From JAFGBI01 sp964480725 (GTDB lineage: Bacteria > Myxococcota_A > Polyangia > Polyangiales > Polyangiaceae), in assembly GCA_964480725.1 (NCBI GenBank), contig CAYZQO010000005.1, positions 1 to 64,000 on the forward strand: 64,000 nucleotides of DNA, given 5' to 3'. Every line of letters starts with the position of its first letter. Positions within the stretch are counted from its first letter, which is position 1. The position numbers and the translations under genes were made by a program. Positions 1 to 9,300 of the stretch are shown here, one piece after another. The notes beneath the pieces were generated by a model that saw only the letters and a list, made by a program, of their open reading frames with translations, had not been told where the DNA came from and did not search any database.

Positions 1-907
<907 letters not shown>

Positions 908-1089
908 CTTGCGCTCCGCCTTCTTCCCTCACGCTCTGCCGCAAAGCTCGCCCCTTGACCACCACCGACGGCCAGGCCGCGGGGGAGCGGGGAGAATCCA
1001 TCGGCGGCGAACACCCGCCGCCACCGGCCCCGCCGCACCGCGAGCACTCGCCGGGGTCAGCCCCTTGAGGCGCCCGCACCGAGGCGTCG

Positions 1090-1662
1090 TCACGAGACCC
1101 CTCCTCCGCCCAGGAGCCGGTCGAAGACGATGGCGGCAGCCGCGCGCACCGAGAGGTGATTGAAGCCGTCGGCCCGCGCCGAGCGGATGGGGTCGAGCCG
1201 GAAGCGCGCCTGCTCGTGAAGGCTGTCGGCCAGGCCCCAGCCCGTCCCGAACGCGATCAGCACGGGTGGGCCCTCTGTTCGAAGGCGATCGCGTCCGTCC
1301 GCAAAGGAGAGCCCCGGCGTCACGGCCGGGGAACCGCTCGTCGTCCAGAGCTCGACGCCCCCGTCGCCGCCGAGATCTCGCACCGCGGCCTCGAGGGACT
1401 CCACCACCATCAGCCCGGTCAGGGGGGCCACTCGATCGGGGATCCGCAGGGCGCCGCTGCCCTCGGTCCAGTGGCTCCGCACCCGGTCCGCCAGCGTCCG
1501 CTGAGCCTGCACCGGGTGCGCGACGTAGAAGCGCCGGAGCCCGAAGGCGTGCGCGCTGCGCGCAATGTCGTGGAGGTCGAGGTTGGTGATCGCAGTGGTA
1601 ACGATGCGGCGCTCGCGGTCGAGCACCGGGTAGTGCAGCAGCACCGCACAGACGTCCCTCAC
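1090..1662 (-). CDS. SAM-dependent RNA methyltransferase (Methyltrn_RNA_4 family)
   Basis: A 190-residue protein. The opening VCAVLLHYPV, then TTAITNLDLHDIAR (about residues 25-38) and the late FGTGWGL motif match the RNA_4 family of SPOUT-like RNA methyltransferases, which sits beside trmD in several delta-type proteobacteria. The GTG start overlaps the trmD stop as GTGA, so translation is probably coupled. It is the last gene of the rpsP operon here. The RNA substrate is not known to me. In other genomes rplS commonly occupies this position; it is absent from this window. Confidence 0.82.
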   Translation of the reverse strand: MRDVCAVLLHYPVLDRERRIVTTAITNLDLHDIARSAHAFGLRRFYVAHPVQAQRTLADRVRSHWTEGSGALRIPDRVAPLTGLMVVESLEAAVRDLGGDGGVELWTTSGSPAVTPGLSFADGRDRLRTEGPPVLIAFGTGWGLADSLHEQARFRLDPIRSARADGFNHLSVRAAAAIVFDRLLGGGGVS

Positions 1663-2366
1663 GGCCCCTCCGCCCCCGGCGGACGGCCACCCAGGTCGGG
1701 GCGCCGCGCAGCCGTGCGCTCCTGGGCACGCGCTCGCCGCCACTCCGCGATCCGCGCGTGGTTTCCGCTCGTCAAGACCTCGGGGACGTCGAGGCCACGG
1801 AACACCGCCGGGCGGGTGTACTGCGGGTACTCGAGCCCACCGCCCCAGGCGGCGCTGAACGACTCCTCGAGCGGCGACGCGGCGTTCCCGAGCACATCGG
1901 GCAAGAGCCGCGTGCAGGCCTCGACCACCGCCATCGCGACCACCTCCCCGCCGGTGAGGACGAAATCGCCCAGGGACAGCTCGCGATCCACGAAGGCCCG
2001 GACCCGCTCGTCGAAGCCCTCGTAGCGGCCGCAGACCAACAGCAGCCGCTCGCGCTCCGACAGCTCCTGGGCGTGAGGCTGCCGGAAGCGCTCGCCCTGC
2101 GGTGTGAGCAGAACGCGAAGGGCACGCCCCCCCAACGCCGCCTCGGCGCTCTCCATGGCAGCCACCAGGCAATCGGGGCGCATCACCATCCCGGAGCCGC
2201 CACCGTACGGCGTGTCGTCCACGCTCCGGTGCCGCCCGAGCCCGTGCTCACGGAGTTGCTCGAGGTGCACGACAACCCGTCCGAGGTCGCGGGCCCGCTT
2301 CACGAAGCTCGTCTCGAGGAACTGCGCGAACAACTCCGGGAAGAGCGTGACGATGCCGATGTGCAC
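1659..2366 (-). CDS. trmD: tRNA (guanine-N1-)-methyltransferase TrmD
   Basis: 235 residues, the usual TrmD length. It begins MHIGIVTLFPELF, has the PYGGGSGMVM segment (about 53-62), the knot region LLLVCGRYEGFDERV (about 108-122), GDFVLTGGE (about 132-140) and GNHARIAEWR near the end. It methylates N1 of G37 in tRNAs using SAM and prevents +1 frameshifting. Third gene after khpA, lying 15 bases beyond rimM, and overlapping the following methyltransferase by four bases. Confidence 0.97.
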   Translation of the reverse strand: MHIGIVTLFPELFAQFLETSFVKRARDLGRVVVHLEQLREHGLGRHRSVDDTPYGGGSGMVMRPDCLVAAMESAEAALGGRALRVLLTPQGERFRQPHAQELSERERLLLVCGRYEGFDERVRAFVDRELSLGDFVLTGGEVVAMAVVEACTRLLPDVLGNAASPLEESFSAAWGGGLEYPQYTRPAVFRGLDVPEVLTSGNHARIAEWRRARAQERTAARRPDLGGRPPGAEGP

Positions 2367-2381
2367 TCGCCCTCCCCGCGA

Positions 2382-2894
2382 TCAGTCCAGAAACCCATCC
2401 AGGCTCGCCAGTTCGATCACGCCCGCCGCGGCGTCGACATCGCGGAGCCAGGGCTCAACCAGCGGCTGCTCGCGCCGCCGCCCGGTCGCGTCCTCGATGA
2501 CGATGCAGTCCACGGTCGGATACGGCCGCAGCTCGACCACGACGCCAACCTCCCCGCCGGGGCCGATGACACGCGCGCCGACCAGGTCCGCAAGATAGTA
2601 CGCGCCCGGCTCGAGCGGCGGCAGCTGCGCCCGCTCCACCCTCACCTCCGCACCACGCCAGGCCGCAGCGGCGGTGAGGTCATCGATGCCCGCCACCTTG
2701 AGGAGCTGGGCCCGCGGCGTGGGCCGCACCGCCTCGACGGCGAAGGTGCGCGGCTCCCCCCCGACCGGCACGAGCGACACCTCCTTGACCGCCAGCAGCG
2801 AAGTGCTGTCCGACCAGAAGAGCTGCACCTTGAACTCGCCACGCACGCCGTGGGGCCGGGCAATGCGACCGACGGCGAGGGAGGATCGCGTCAA
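2382..2894 (-). CDS. rimM: Ribosome maturation factor RimM
   Basis: 170 residues. The N-terminal RimM barrel carries LAVGRIARPHGVRGEFKV (about 6-23), and the PRC-barrel half carries YYLADLVGARV (about 99-109). It assists late assembly of the 30S head together with S19. It lies between khpA and trmD in the conserved order. The C-terminal EPWLRDVD is typical of the family. Confidence 0.95.
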   Translation of the reverse strand: MTRSSLAVGRIARPHGVRGEFKVQLFWSDSTSLLAVKEVSLVPVGGEPRTFAVEAVRPTPRAQLLKVAGIDDLTAAAAWRGAEVRVERAQLPPLEPGAYYLADLVGARVIGPGGEVGVVVELRPYPTVDCIVIEDATGRRREQPLVEPWLRDVDAAAGVIELASLDGFLD

Positions 2895-2906
2895 CCCGAC
2901 GAGTCC

Positions 2907-3143
2907 TCAGTCCACGATGTCGAGGTGGACACGCCGGCCAGCCTTGGTCGAGGCCGCCGTCAGGATGGTCCGCATCGATTGGGCCGTGCGACCGTCCTTT
3001 CCAATCACCTTCCCGACGTCGCCCTTGGCGACCCGGAGCTCGATGAGAGTGCTGTGGCCACCGTCGATCTCGGCGACCTCGACGGCCTCGGGGTCATCGA
3101 CGAGCGCCTGCGCGATGACGGCGATGAGTTGCTTGAGAGCCAT
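2907..3143 (-). CDS. khpA: KH-domain RNA-binding protein KhpA (YlqC)
   Basis: 78 residues and a single type II KH domain with the GxxG loop in VIGKDGRTAQ (about 44-53). Length and position between rpsP and rimM fit KhpA, an RNA chaperone-like protein that pairs with KhpB in Gram-positives. The role in this lineage is inferred only from the family. Confidence 0.93.
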   Translation of the reverse strand: MALKQLIAVIAQALVDDPEAVEVAEIDGGHSTLIELRVAKGDVGKVIGKDGRTAQSMRTILTAASTKAGRRVHLDIVD

Positions 3144-3218
3144 GGGGAGGGAAGTCCGGGTGGGTCAAGGGCGATGGGGGGGCGGCGCCTCACTGAGGCG
3201 CGGCCGGGACACCCGACG

Positions 3219-3476
3219 TCAGGCGCCCGCGGGCACCGGGGCAGGCTTCCGCTTCAGCAGCCGCGCGAGCGTCGGCGACGGAAGCGCGCCCTGCTTCGTC
3301 CAGTGCGCGAGACGCGCTCCGTCCACCTTCAGCACGCCCGGATCGGCTGCCGGATCGTAGGTCCCGATGCTCTCGATGAAGCTGCCGTCGCGAGAGTTTC
3401 GCTGGTCGGTAACGACGACGCGATAGTGCGGGTGCTTCTTGGATCCGTGGCGAGCGAGACGAATGTGAACGGCCAT
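3219..3476 (-). CDS. rpsP: 30S ribosomal protein S16
   Basis: 85 residues, starting MAVHIRLARHGSKKHPHYRVVV, the unmistakable S16 N terminus; ends in a short Pro/Ala-rich tail. First gene of the minus-strand operon rpsP-khpA-rimM-trmD-methyltransferase. The operon promoter should lie in the 188-base divergent gap to 3665. I see no clear sigma-70 boxes there. Confidence 0.97.
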   Translation of the reverse strand: MAVHIRLARHGSKKHPHYRVVVTDQRNSRDGSFIESIGTYDPAADPGVLKVDGARLAHWTKQGALPSPTLARLLKRKPAPVPAGA

Positions 3477-3664
3477 TTTCTTCGTTGGTTTCCGTTGGGG
3501 GGACGCCCGAGGCCCGAGACGCTAGCACCCGCAGCGACCAGCGCCAGCAGGGCTCCGCGGGACGCGGACCCAACCGACTGAAGCCCGGCCACGCCGGCTC
3601 GGGGGGGAGGGAACGTAGAGGATGTCTCGCGGTCCGGTCAAGGGGCGTGGTAGCTTGTCGGTCG

Positions 3665-3934
3665 ATGGCGACCCCACGCGACGCGATCCTCGACGTGGTG
3701 GAACGGGTGCTCGCCCCGCTCGTCGAGGCCGACGGGGGCCGGCTCTACTTGGTGTCGGCGGGCGACGAGGCCGTGGAGCTCCACCTCGCGGGCCGGTTCG
3801 CCGGGTGCCCCGGCAACGCCCTCGTTTCCCGCCACATTCTCGAGCCCGCAGTCCGGGCCATCGCCCCCGAGGCCCGGGTGGTCGTGACCTGGGGAGCCCT
3901 GATCCCGACGGGCGCCAAGCTCATCCAGGGCTGA
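3665..3934 (+). CDS. NifU C-terminal-like domain protein lacking the CxxC pair
   Basis: 89 residues. The pattern VVERVLAPLVEADGGRLYLV (about 10-29) followed by ELHLAGRFAGCPGNALV matches the NifU C-terminal (Nfu) domain, which normally holds a labile Fe-S cluster through Cys-x-x-Cys. Here only the second cysteine remains (FAGC), so cluster binding is doubtful unless a dimer supplies two cysteines. Divergent from rpsP. The start at 3665 was chosen because it gives the compact domain; the frame is open further upstream but that stretch is not protein-like. Confidence 0.72.
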   Translation: MATPRDAILDVVERVLAPLVEADGGRLYLVSAGDEAVELHLAGRFAGCPGNALVSRHILEPAVRAIAPEARVVVTWGALIPTGAKLIQG

Positions 3935-3972
3935 CGCCACTCTCCAGCGCTCAGCCCTGCGAGCCGTCGAGA

Positions 3973-5046
3973 TCACTTCTTCTTCGGGGCGGCCGGCGGT
4001 GGGGGCGGCGGGCGCGTAGCGTCGCGGACCGACGCGTCGACGGCCGTCGGATCGCCCTTCCGGTTCTTGCGCAGCGTGGGCAGCTTCTTCTCGACGCTCT
4101 CGTCGATGAAGACGACGGCCACGGTGGGATCCCGGTTGACCAGGCGCAGCAAGACGGTCCCGTCGCTCCACTCGGCCGTGTCGTAGTTGCGGCCGGCGCC
4201 GAAGTCGGCAGCAAGCCGCTTCCCCTTCACGCCGAGCTTCTCCTCGACGTAACCGACCGCGGTGTCGAAGCTAGTCCCGAGCGGCTTTCCAGCGCCGAGG
4301 CTGTGCTCGTCGTAGATCTTCCAGAGCCGGTCGCCAAAGAAGAAGAAGTGCCGAACGATCCCGTTCTCGAGATCGATCCGGCTCATGCTTTCGTCGTTGT
4401 TGTAGGTGTACTCCGTCTTCAACGCCGAGTTGTCCATCCCGGTGGGGAGGCTCCCGAACTCGAGGTGCGAGCGGCGGAGCGCCGCCTTCTTCTCGGTGAG
4501 CTCGTTCTCGAGCGCGTCCGTCTGGGGCCCGATCGGTGTGGTCTTGAAGAGCTCGAGGTAGGCCTTGTCGAAGGCGCGGTCATAGAGCTTCGCGATCTGC
4601 TCGCTGCTCATGCCGAAGGCCATCCCCGCGGGATGAAGCAAGAGCTTCCCGGGCTCGGGCTTGGCGGGCTTGGCCGGCGCGGCGGGCTTGGCCGCCTTCG
4701 GATCCTTGGGGTCCGCTGCCGCGGGGGGAGGCTTCGGTCGAGAAACCGCGATGACCCGCTCGAACTCGCGAGACTTGGGCGATTCCGGGGAGGCGGCACC
4801 GAACGGCGAGGTCCCGCCGCCGGTCCCGGAGCCGCCCTCCTCATCCGCAGCACCCGTCCCCTCGCCACCGGAGTCGGAGCCTGCGCTCGTCCCGCCACCC
4901 TCGGACTCGTCGCAGAACGGGTCCTCGTCTGGGCAACCCTGGTCCTCGACCGCGTCGTCACTGGTCTTGGCCGTCGATCCCTTGCCGCCGCAAGCACCGA
5001 CCAAAGCCGCCATCATCGCCACCGCCGTGAGTCGCCACGCCATCAT
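3973..5046 (-). CDS. Lipoprotein of unknown function
   Basis: 357 residues. A short signal peptide ends in the lipobox VGAC (Cys about 19), so it is probably lipid-anchored in the cell envelope. Residues about 20-130 are low-complexity (acidic, Ser/Gly, then Lys/Pro/Ala repeats). The folded part (about 130-345) contains LLHPAGMAFGMSSEQIAKLYD and HFFFFGDRLWKIYDE; I do not recognise a family. The ATG at 5046 was taken because GGAGG lies eight bases upstream; it is followed at once by a second ATG. It ends 38 bases from the NifU-like gene, convergent. Confidence 0.8.
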   Translation of the reverse strand: MMAWRLTAVAMMAALVGACGGKGSTAKTSDDAVEDQGCPDEDPFCDESEGGGTSAGSDSGGEGTGAADEEGGSGTGGGTSPFGAASPESPKSREFERVIAVSRPKPPPAAADPKDPKAAKPAAPAKPAKPEPGKLLLHPAGMAFGMSSEQIAKLYDRAFDKAYLELFKTTPIGPQTDALENELTEKKAALRRSHLEFGSLPTGMDNSALKTEYTYNNDESMSRIDLENGIVRHFFFFGDRLWKIYDEHSLGAGKPLGTSFDTAVGYVEEKLGVKGKRLAADFGAGRNYDTAEWSDGTVLLRLVNRDPTVAVVFIDESVEKKLPTLRKNRKGDPTAVDASVRDATRPPPPPPAAPKKK

Positions 5047-5286
5047 GATCTGTTCCTCCAACGCCGGGTCATCACCCCGTCGCGCCGCCTGGGGTCCGCG
5101 TCCCGATGCGGCGGGCTCGACTCGACGTGAACGAGCCCATGAGGTATCACCGGCGAGCTTGGACTGCGGACACCCGGAGCCTCCGGCTCGGCGCCCCGCT
5201 CCCGGACCAGCCGGCCCGTTCGCGATCGCGCTCCGCCCTGTTCGCCTGTCTCGGCCGTTTCGTCAATACTTCTCGATCGGCGGCTG

Positions 5287-5892
5287 ATGGAACGGGCAAG
5301 CGGGAGTGGGTCGCGGGCGACGCCGCGCGAGTGGCGACGGCGCACGGCAGGTGCCCTGTCGCTGGTGGCGGCGACCGCCGGTTGCGCTCGCCCCGCCGCG
5401 GAGGCCGCCGACCCGATCGGATCGGCCGCGTACGGCCCCGAAGACGCCACCCTCCTTGACGACACCTTTGGCCCCGACGTCTTCCCGACCTCAGCGCTCG
5501 TCCTCCCGAGCTCGCAGGAGAAGCTCGCGGAGCGGGTCGACCGAGCCGAATGCGTCCTGCCGGTCGAGGTGCGAACCGTGAGCCGCCAGGGAACGCCACC
5601 CAGGCAGAGCTTCGCGCTCGCCGTTCATCCGACGGGTGAGCCGCTGGCGGGGCTCCCCTGGTCCGACCCGCTCACCTTGACCATCTCGCCGAGCAGCCCG
5701 TCCCACGCCCAGGTCGTCAGCGCGGAGACGACACTGGTGGGCACGCCGCTCATACTGCTTTTCCGCCGCTACGACACCGACACGACTGAGACGATCCATT
5801 GGCGAGCCGAGCCAGATACACCGGCGGTCCGCGCCGCCATCCTCCGGGTCGCCGAGCCGCCAGCCCGTCGGCCACCCCGCGATCAACGATGA
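5287..5892 (+). CDS. Putative lipoprotein upstream of map
   Basis: 201 residues. The N-terminal basic stretch and hydrophobic core end in ATAGC (Cys about 33), which fits a lipobox. The rest has no domain I recognise; beta-type sequence such as LTLTISPSSPS and TPLILLFRRYDTD suggests an envelope protein. The stop overlaps the map start (ATGA), suggesting co-translation. Divergent from the lipoprotein ending at 3973. The start is less certain because of the long basic N terminus. Confidence 0.65.
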   Translation: MERASGSGSRATPREWRRRTAGALSLVAATAGCARPAAEAADPIGSAAYGPEDATLLDDTFGPDVFPTSALVLPSSQEKLAERVDRAECVLPVEVRTVSRQGTPPRQSFALAVHPTGEPLAGLPWSDPLTLTISPSSPSHAQVVSAETTLVGTPLILLFRRYDTDTTETIHWRAEPDTPAVRAAILRVAEPPARRPPRDQR

Positions 5893-6716
5893 TGCACCTA
5901 CGCGCCCAGTCCGTGGAGATCAAATCCCCGCGTGAGATCGCCATCATGCGAGAGGTGGGCCGCCTCGCGGCGGACACCCTCAGCAGGGTCGGCGCGCTCA
6001 TCCGCCCTGGCATTTCCACCCAGGAGATCAACGACTTCGTGCATGCCGACACCCTCGCCAAGGGTGCTCGACCAGCCCCGCTGAATTATCGGGGATTTCC
6101 TCGCAGCGTCTGCACGTCACGCAACGAGGTCGTCTGTCATGGCATCCCGAGCCGGGACGAGATCCTGTGCGAGGGGGACATCATCAACGTGGACGTGACG
6201 CACATCTTCCAGGGATATTACGGCGACACGTCGGCGACGTTCTACGTCGGCAACCCGGGCCCGGAGGCAGTCCACGTGACCGAGGTGTCGCGCCGTTGCC
6301 TCGAAATCGGCATCCGCGCGGTCAGGCCTGGCGGCCGCCTTGGGGACATCGGAGCCGCAATTCAGCGTTTCGCCGAGGCGAGGGGCTGTTCGGTGGTCAC
6401 CGCGTTCGTGGGACACGGCATCGGCCGCGATTTCCACGAAGAACCCAAGGTGAGCCACGTCGGCGTGCCGGGGAAGGGTCTTCGCCTCCGTCCTGGGATG
6501 ACGTTCACGATCGAGCCCATGATCAACCTTGGCGGGCCGGACGTGGAGATCCTGGACGACGACTGGACCGCGGTAACGGCCGACGGGTCGCTCTCCGCCC
6601 AGTTCGAGCACACCCTCCTGGTCACTGGGGACGGGGTGGAGGTGCTCACGCCACGCACCGGTGTCCTGGAGAACAGCGAGCTCTTCCCCGACCACTTTCC
6701 CCCCGACGCCACCTGA
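5889..6716 (+). CDS. map: Methionine aminopeptidase, type I
   Basis: 275 residues, slightly longer than the 250-265 of typical MetAP-I. It removes the initiator Met from new proteins. The metal ligands are visible: Asp in NVDVTH, Asp in YYGDTSATF, His in GHGIGRDFHE, Glu in FTIEPM and Glu in QFEHTLL. SPREIAIMREVGRLAA near the start is typical. The first of two adjacent ATGs was used; it overlaps the preceding lipoprotein stop by four bases. Confidence 0.96.
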   Translation: MMHLRAQSVEIKSPREIAIMREVGRLAADTLSRVGALIRPGISTQEINDFVHADTLAKGARPAPLNYRGFPRSVCTSRNEVVCHGIPSRDEILCEGDIINVDVTHIFQGYYGDTSATFYVGNPGPEAVHVTEVSRRCLEIGIRAVRPGGRLGDIGAAIQRFAEARGCSVVTAFVGHGIGRDFHEEPKVSHVGVPGKGLRLRPGMTFTIEPMINLGGPDVEILDDDWTAVTADGSLSAQFEHTLLVTGDGVEVLTPRTGVLENSELFPDHFPPDAT

Positions 6717-6969
6717 TCTTTCCCGCTCGGCGACGGGTTCCCCTCGGTGGTCCGGCTCCCTGGCTGGCGCCGACGCGGCCGCTGTCCAGGGCCGTTGGCG
6801 CGGGCCGAACACGGGGCCGCTTCCGTTGCGCCCTTGACGCGCCACGGCTCGCTTGACTAGCCTCTCTGGCCGAGAACTACCGGGAGAGTCGGCTCCGCCA
6901 CAGGTCAGCCGCCGGACCGGCGCACCATCGGGGGTGTGTCGCAGGGTGCGCAGTCGGGGGGTGGCGGGG

Positions 6970-9291
6970 ATGCTCTCCACCCTTTTTAAAATGGCGGCCC
7001 GCACCAAAAACCAGCGCCGTTCCCCGACCAAGTCGGGACGCGGTGCCAAATCTGCCCCGACGCGGGGTGGCAGCGCGCGCTCGGCCCCGTCCAAGGCTGG
7101 GAGTGCCAGGAAGGCGACCGCGAAGACCAAGCGACCGGTCGGGCGCAAGGCCAGCGGAAAGAAGCCACCGGGACGCAAGGCAGCCTCCAAGGCGCCGCCC
7201 AAGGCTGCGGCTGCCGTTCGCAAGGTGACCGCGAAGGCGACGGCGACGCGCAAGTCCGGGGCGCATTCCGCCAAGGGCGCCGTCGCCAAGAGCAAGGCGG
7301 CAGCGCGCGCTCGACGGTCGAAGCCGTCGGCGCGCGGGGCCGCCGCGACGAAGGCGCGGTCGGGGACGTCGCGTGCACCGACCCGAGCACGATCGGCCAC
7401 CAAACCCACAGCGCCCGTGCGGGGTCGCCAGGCTCGTCCCCTCTCCCCACCGAGGCGTCCCGGCGGAGAAAGTAAGTCCCAGACCCGGGCGAACACGGCT
7501 CGGGAGCGCGAGCGGCTAGCCGAACTGAAGGCCAAGGCCAAGAAGGAGCGGGAGCGGCTGGCCCAGGAGAAGGCTCGGGTGGCCCGCGAGCGTGCCCGCC
7601 TTACCCGGGAGCGCGCCCAGGCCAAGGTCGCCGCGGCCAAGGAGCGGGAACGCCTCTCGCGCGAGCAGCAGCGCCAGAAGGCCGCTGCCGCCAAGGAGAA
7701 GGCTCGCCTCGCCAAGGAGCGGGAGCGGGAGCGCGCCCAAGCCGCCAAAGAGAAGGCTCGCCTCGCCAAGGAACGAGAGCGGGAACGCGCCCAGGCCTCC
7801 AAGGAGAAGGCTCGCCTCGCCAAGGAGCGGGCGCGCCAGCTTGCGGAGCGCGAGGCCGCCCAGCGGGCCCGGCAAGCAAAAGCAGCAGCGGAGCGCGAGG
7901 CCGCCAAGAAGGCCCGCGAAGAAGAGCGGCGCCGTCAGGCCGCGGCGAAGGTGGCGGAGCGCGAGGCTGCCAAGAAGGCCCGCGAAGAAGAGCGACTGCA
8001 CCAGCAGGCCGAGCGGGACCGCGCCCGCGACGAGGAGCGGCGGGCCAAGGAGGAGGAGCGCACCCGCAAGGAGAAAGAGCGGGAAGAATTCCGCCGCGCC
8101 AAGCTCGCGGAGCGCGAACGCCTCCGCGCCGAGCGCGAGGCGGCTCGGCGTGCCCTTGAGGGCAAGATCGCAAGGGCCAACCGGCAGGCCCAGCGAGCGG
8201 GCGGGCTCGGGGGCCGCGGCGCCACCGCCCGCCTGTATCGCGCGAGCGCGATTCCGGATCAATCGGGGACGACCCGTCGCGTCGAGGCGCTCCTCGCGGA
8301 GCGTGCGGACGCGCTGCGAGCGCCACCGACCCCGGCGGAGGCGTTGTTCGCCGATGGGGATCCAGTGTCGACCGACGCGGAGCTAGCCCCCACGTTGGCG
8401 ACGCCGACGCCGCCATACCCCACGCCACTCCCCCCCCCCACGCCACTCCCCTCCCCTGCCCTCGACGCGCTCCCGGCGGCTCCCGCCTCCGAGGCCGCGG
8501 CGGCCGCCGCCGGGACGCTGCCGTCCCCGGACAACGTCGCGCCCCGCTACGCCAGCATCCTCGATCGGCTCGGGCGTTCGGAGGACGATTTCCAGCGCGC
8601 GTACCGCGAGAGCTTCGAGATGTCGTGGATCTACCACGACAGCGCGATGGAGGGGGTCGTCTACACCTTCCAGGAGCTCAAGACCGCGATCGATCCGAAC
8701 ATCGCGGTGGTCCCCGACTCGAGCCTCCAGCCTGTCTGTGAGGAGATCCGGCGGCACAAGGCCGCCATCGACTACGTCCGCGACCTGGCCGAGAAGCGGC
8801 GCACGCCCATCACCGTGGACACGGTCCGAAAAATCTACCTCATTCTGCACCCGGAGGAGGGGGATCTGAAGTCGGTCAAGTACCGGAAGGACATCCCCCA
8901 GCACCGGCTCTACTTCCACGAGTATGCGACGCCGGACAAGATCAACTACCGCGTGCGGCAGGTCATCGACTGGCTCAACGGCCCCGAGCCTAAGAAGATC
9001 CGTCACCCGGTGCGGATCGCCGCGCGGATGCACTTCGACCTGGTGCGGGTCTTCCCGTTCGCCGTCGACAGCGGCAAGGTGGCGCGTCTCCTGATGAACC
9101 TCGTCCTGCTGCGGTCCGACTACCCGCCCGCGATCATCCACTCCACCGAGCGGCAGCGGTACTACGAGGCGCTCAAGGGAGCGCTGCCGGTGATCGTCCA
9201 GATGGTGAACGAGGCGATCGAGAACGGCCTCCAGAGCATCGAGAAGAAGCTGGACGAGCAGGAGACGCGCAAGCGCACGTTCGGCGGCTGA
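6970..9291 (+). CDS. Histone-H1-like/coiled-coil protein with degenerate Fic domain
   Basis: About 773 residues in three parts. Residues 8-170 are Lys/Ala/Arg/Pro-rich and resemble histone H1 tails. Residues about 170-420 are a continuous highly charged helix (KERERLAQEKARVARERARL-like), interpretable as a single alpha-helix or coiled coil. After an Ala/Pro-rich stretch, the C-terminal 250 residues resemble a Fic fold: HDSAMEGVVYTFQEL matches the Fic N-terminal helix, and VARLLMNLVLLR..YPPAII the helix after the active site. The catalytic HPFxDGNGR motif reads FPFAVDSGK (about nt 9052-9080), so His, the acidic residue and Asn are lost and AMP transfer is unlikely. Start uncertain: ATG 6970 or 6991. 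Confidence 0.82.
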   Translation: MLSTLFKMAARTKNQRRSPTKSGRGAKSAPTRGGSARSAPSKAGSARKATAKTKRPVGRKASGKKPPGRKAASKAPPKAAAAVRKVTAKATATRKSGAHSAKGAVAKSKAAARARRSKPSARGAAATKARSGTSRAPTRARSATKPTAPVRGRQARPLSPPRRPGGESKSQTRANTARERERLAELKAKAKKERERLAQEKARVARERARLTRERAQAKVAAAKERERLSREQQRQKAAAAKEKARLAKERERERAQAAKEKARLAKERERERAQASKEKARLAKERARQLAEREAAQRARQAKAAAEREAAKKAREEERRRQAAAKVAEREAAKKAREEERLHQQAERDRARDEERRAKEEERTRKEKEREEFRRAKLAERERLRAEREAARRALEGKIARANRQAQRAGGLGGRGATARLYRASAIPDQSGTTRRVEALLAERADALRAPPTPAEALFADGDPVSTDAELAPTLATPTPPYPTPLPPPTPLPSPALDALPAAPASEAAAAAAGTLPSPDNVAPRYASILDRLGRSEDDFQRAYRESFEMSWIYHDSAMEGVVYTFQELKTAIDPNIAVVPDSSLQPVCEEIRRHKAAIDYVRDLAEKRRTPITVDTVRKIYLILHPEEGDLKSVKYRKDIPQHRLYFHEYATPDKINYRVRQVIDWLNGPEPKKIRHPVRIAARMHFDLVRVFPFAVDSGKVARLLMNLVLLRSDYPPAIIHSTERQRYYEALKGALPVIVQMVNEAIENGLQSIEKKLDEQETRKRTFGG

Positions 9292-9300
9292 TCCGGCGGG

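Noticed and set aside
1758..3581. 607-codon plus-strand open frame across trmD, rimM, khpA and rpsP
   Set aside because: All four minus-strand genes are certain; the plus frame is their shadow.
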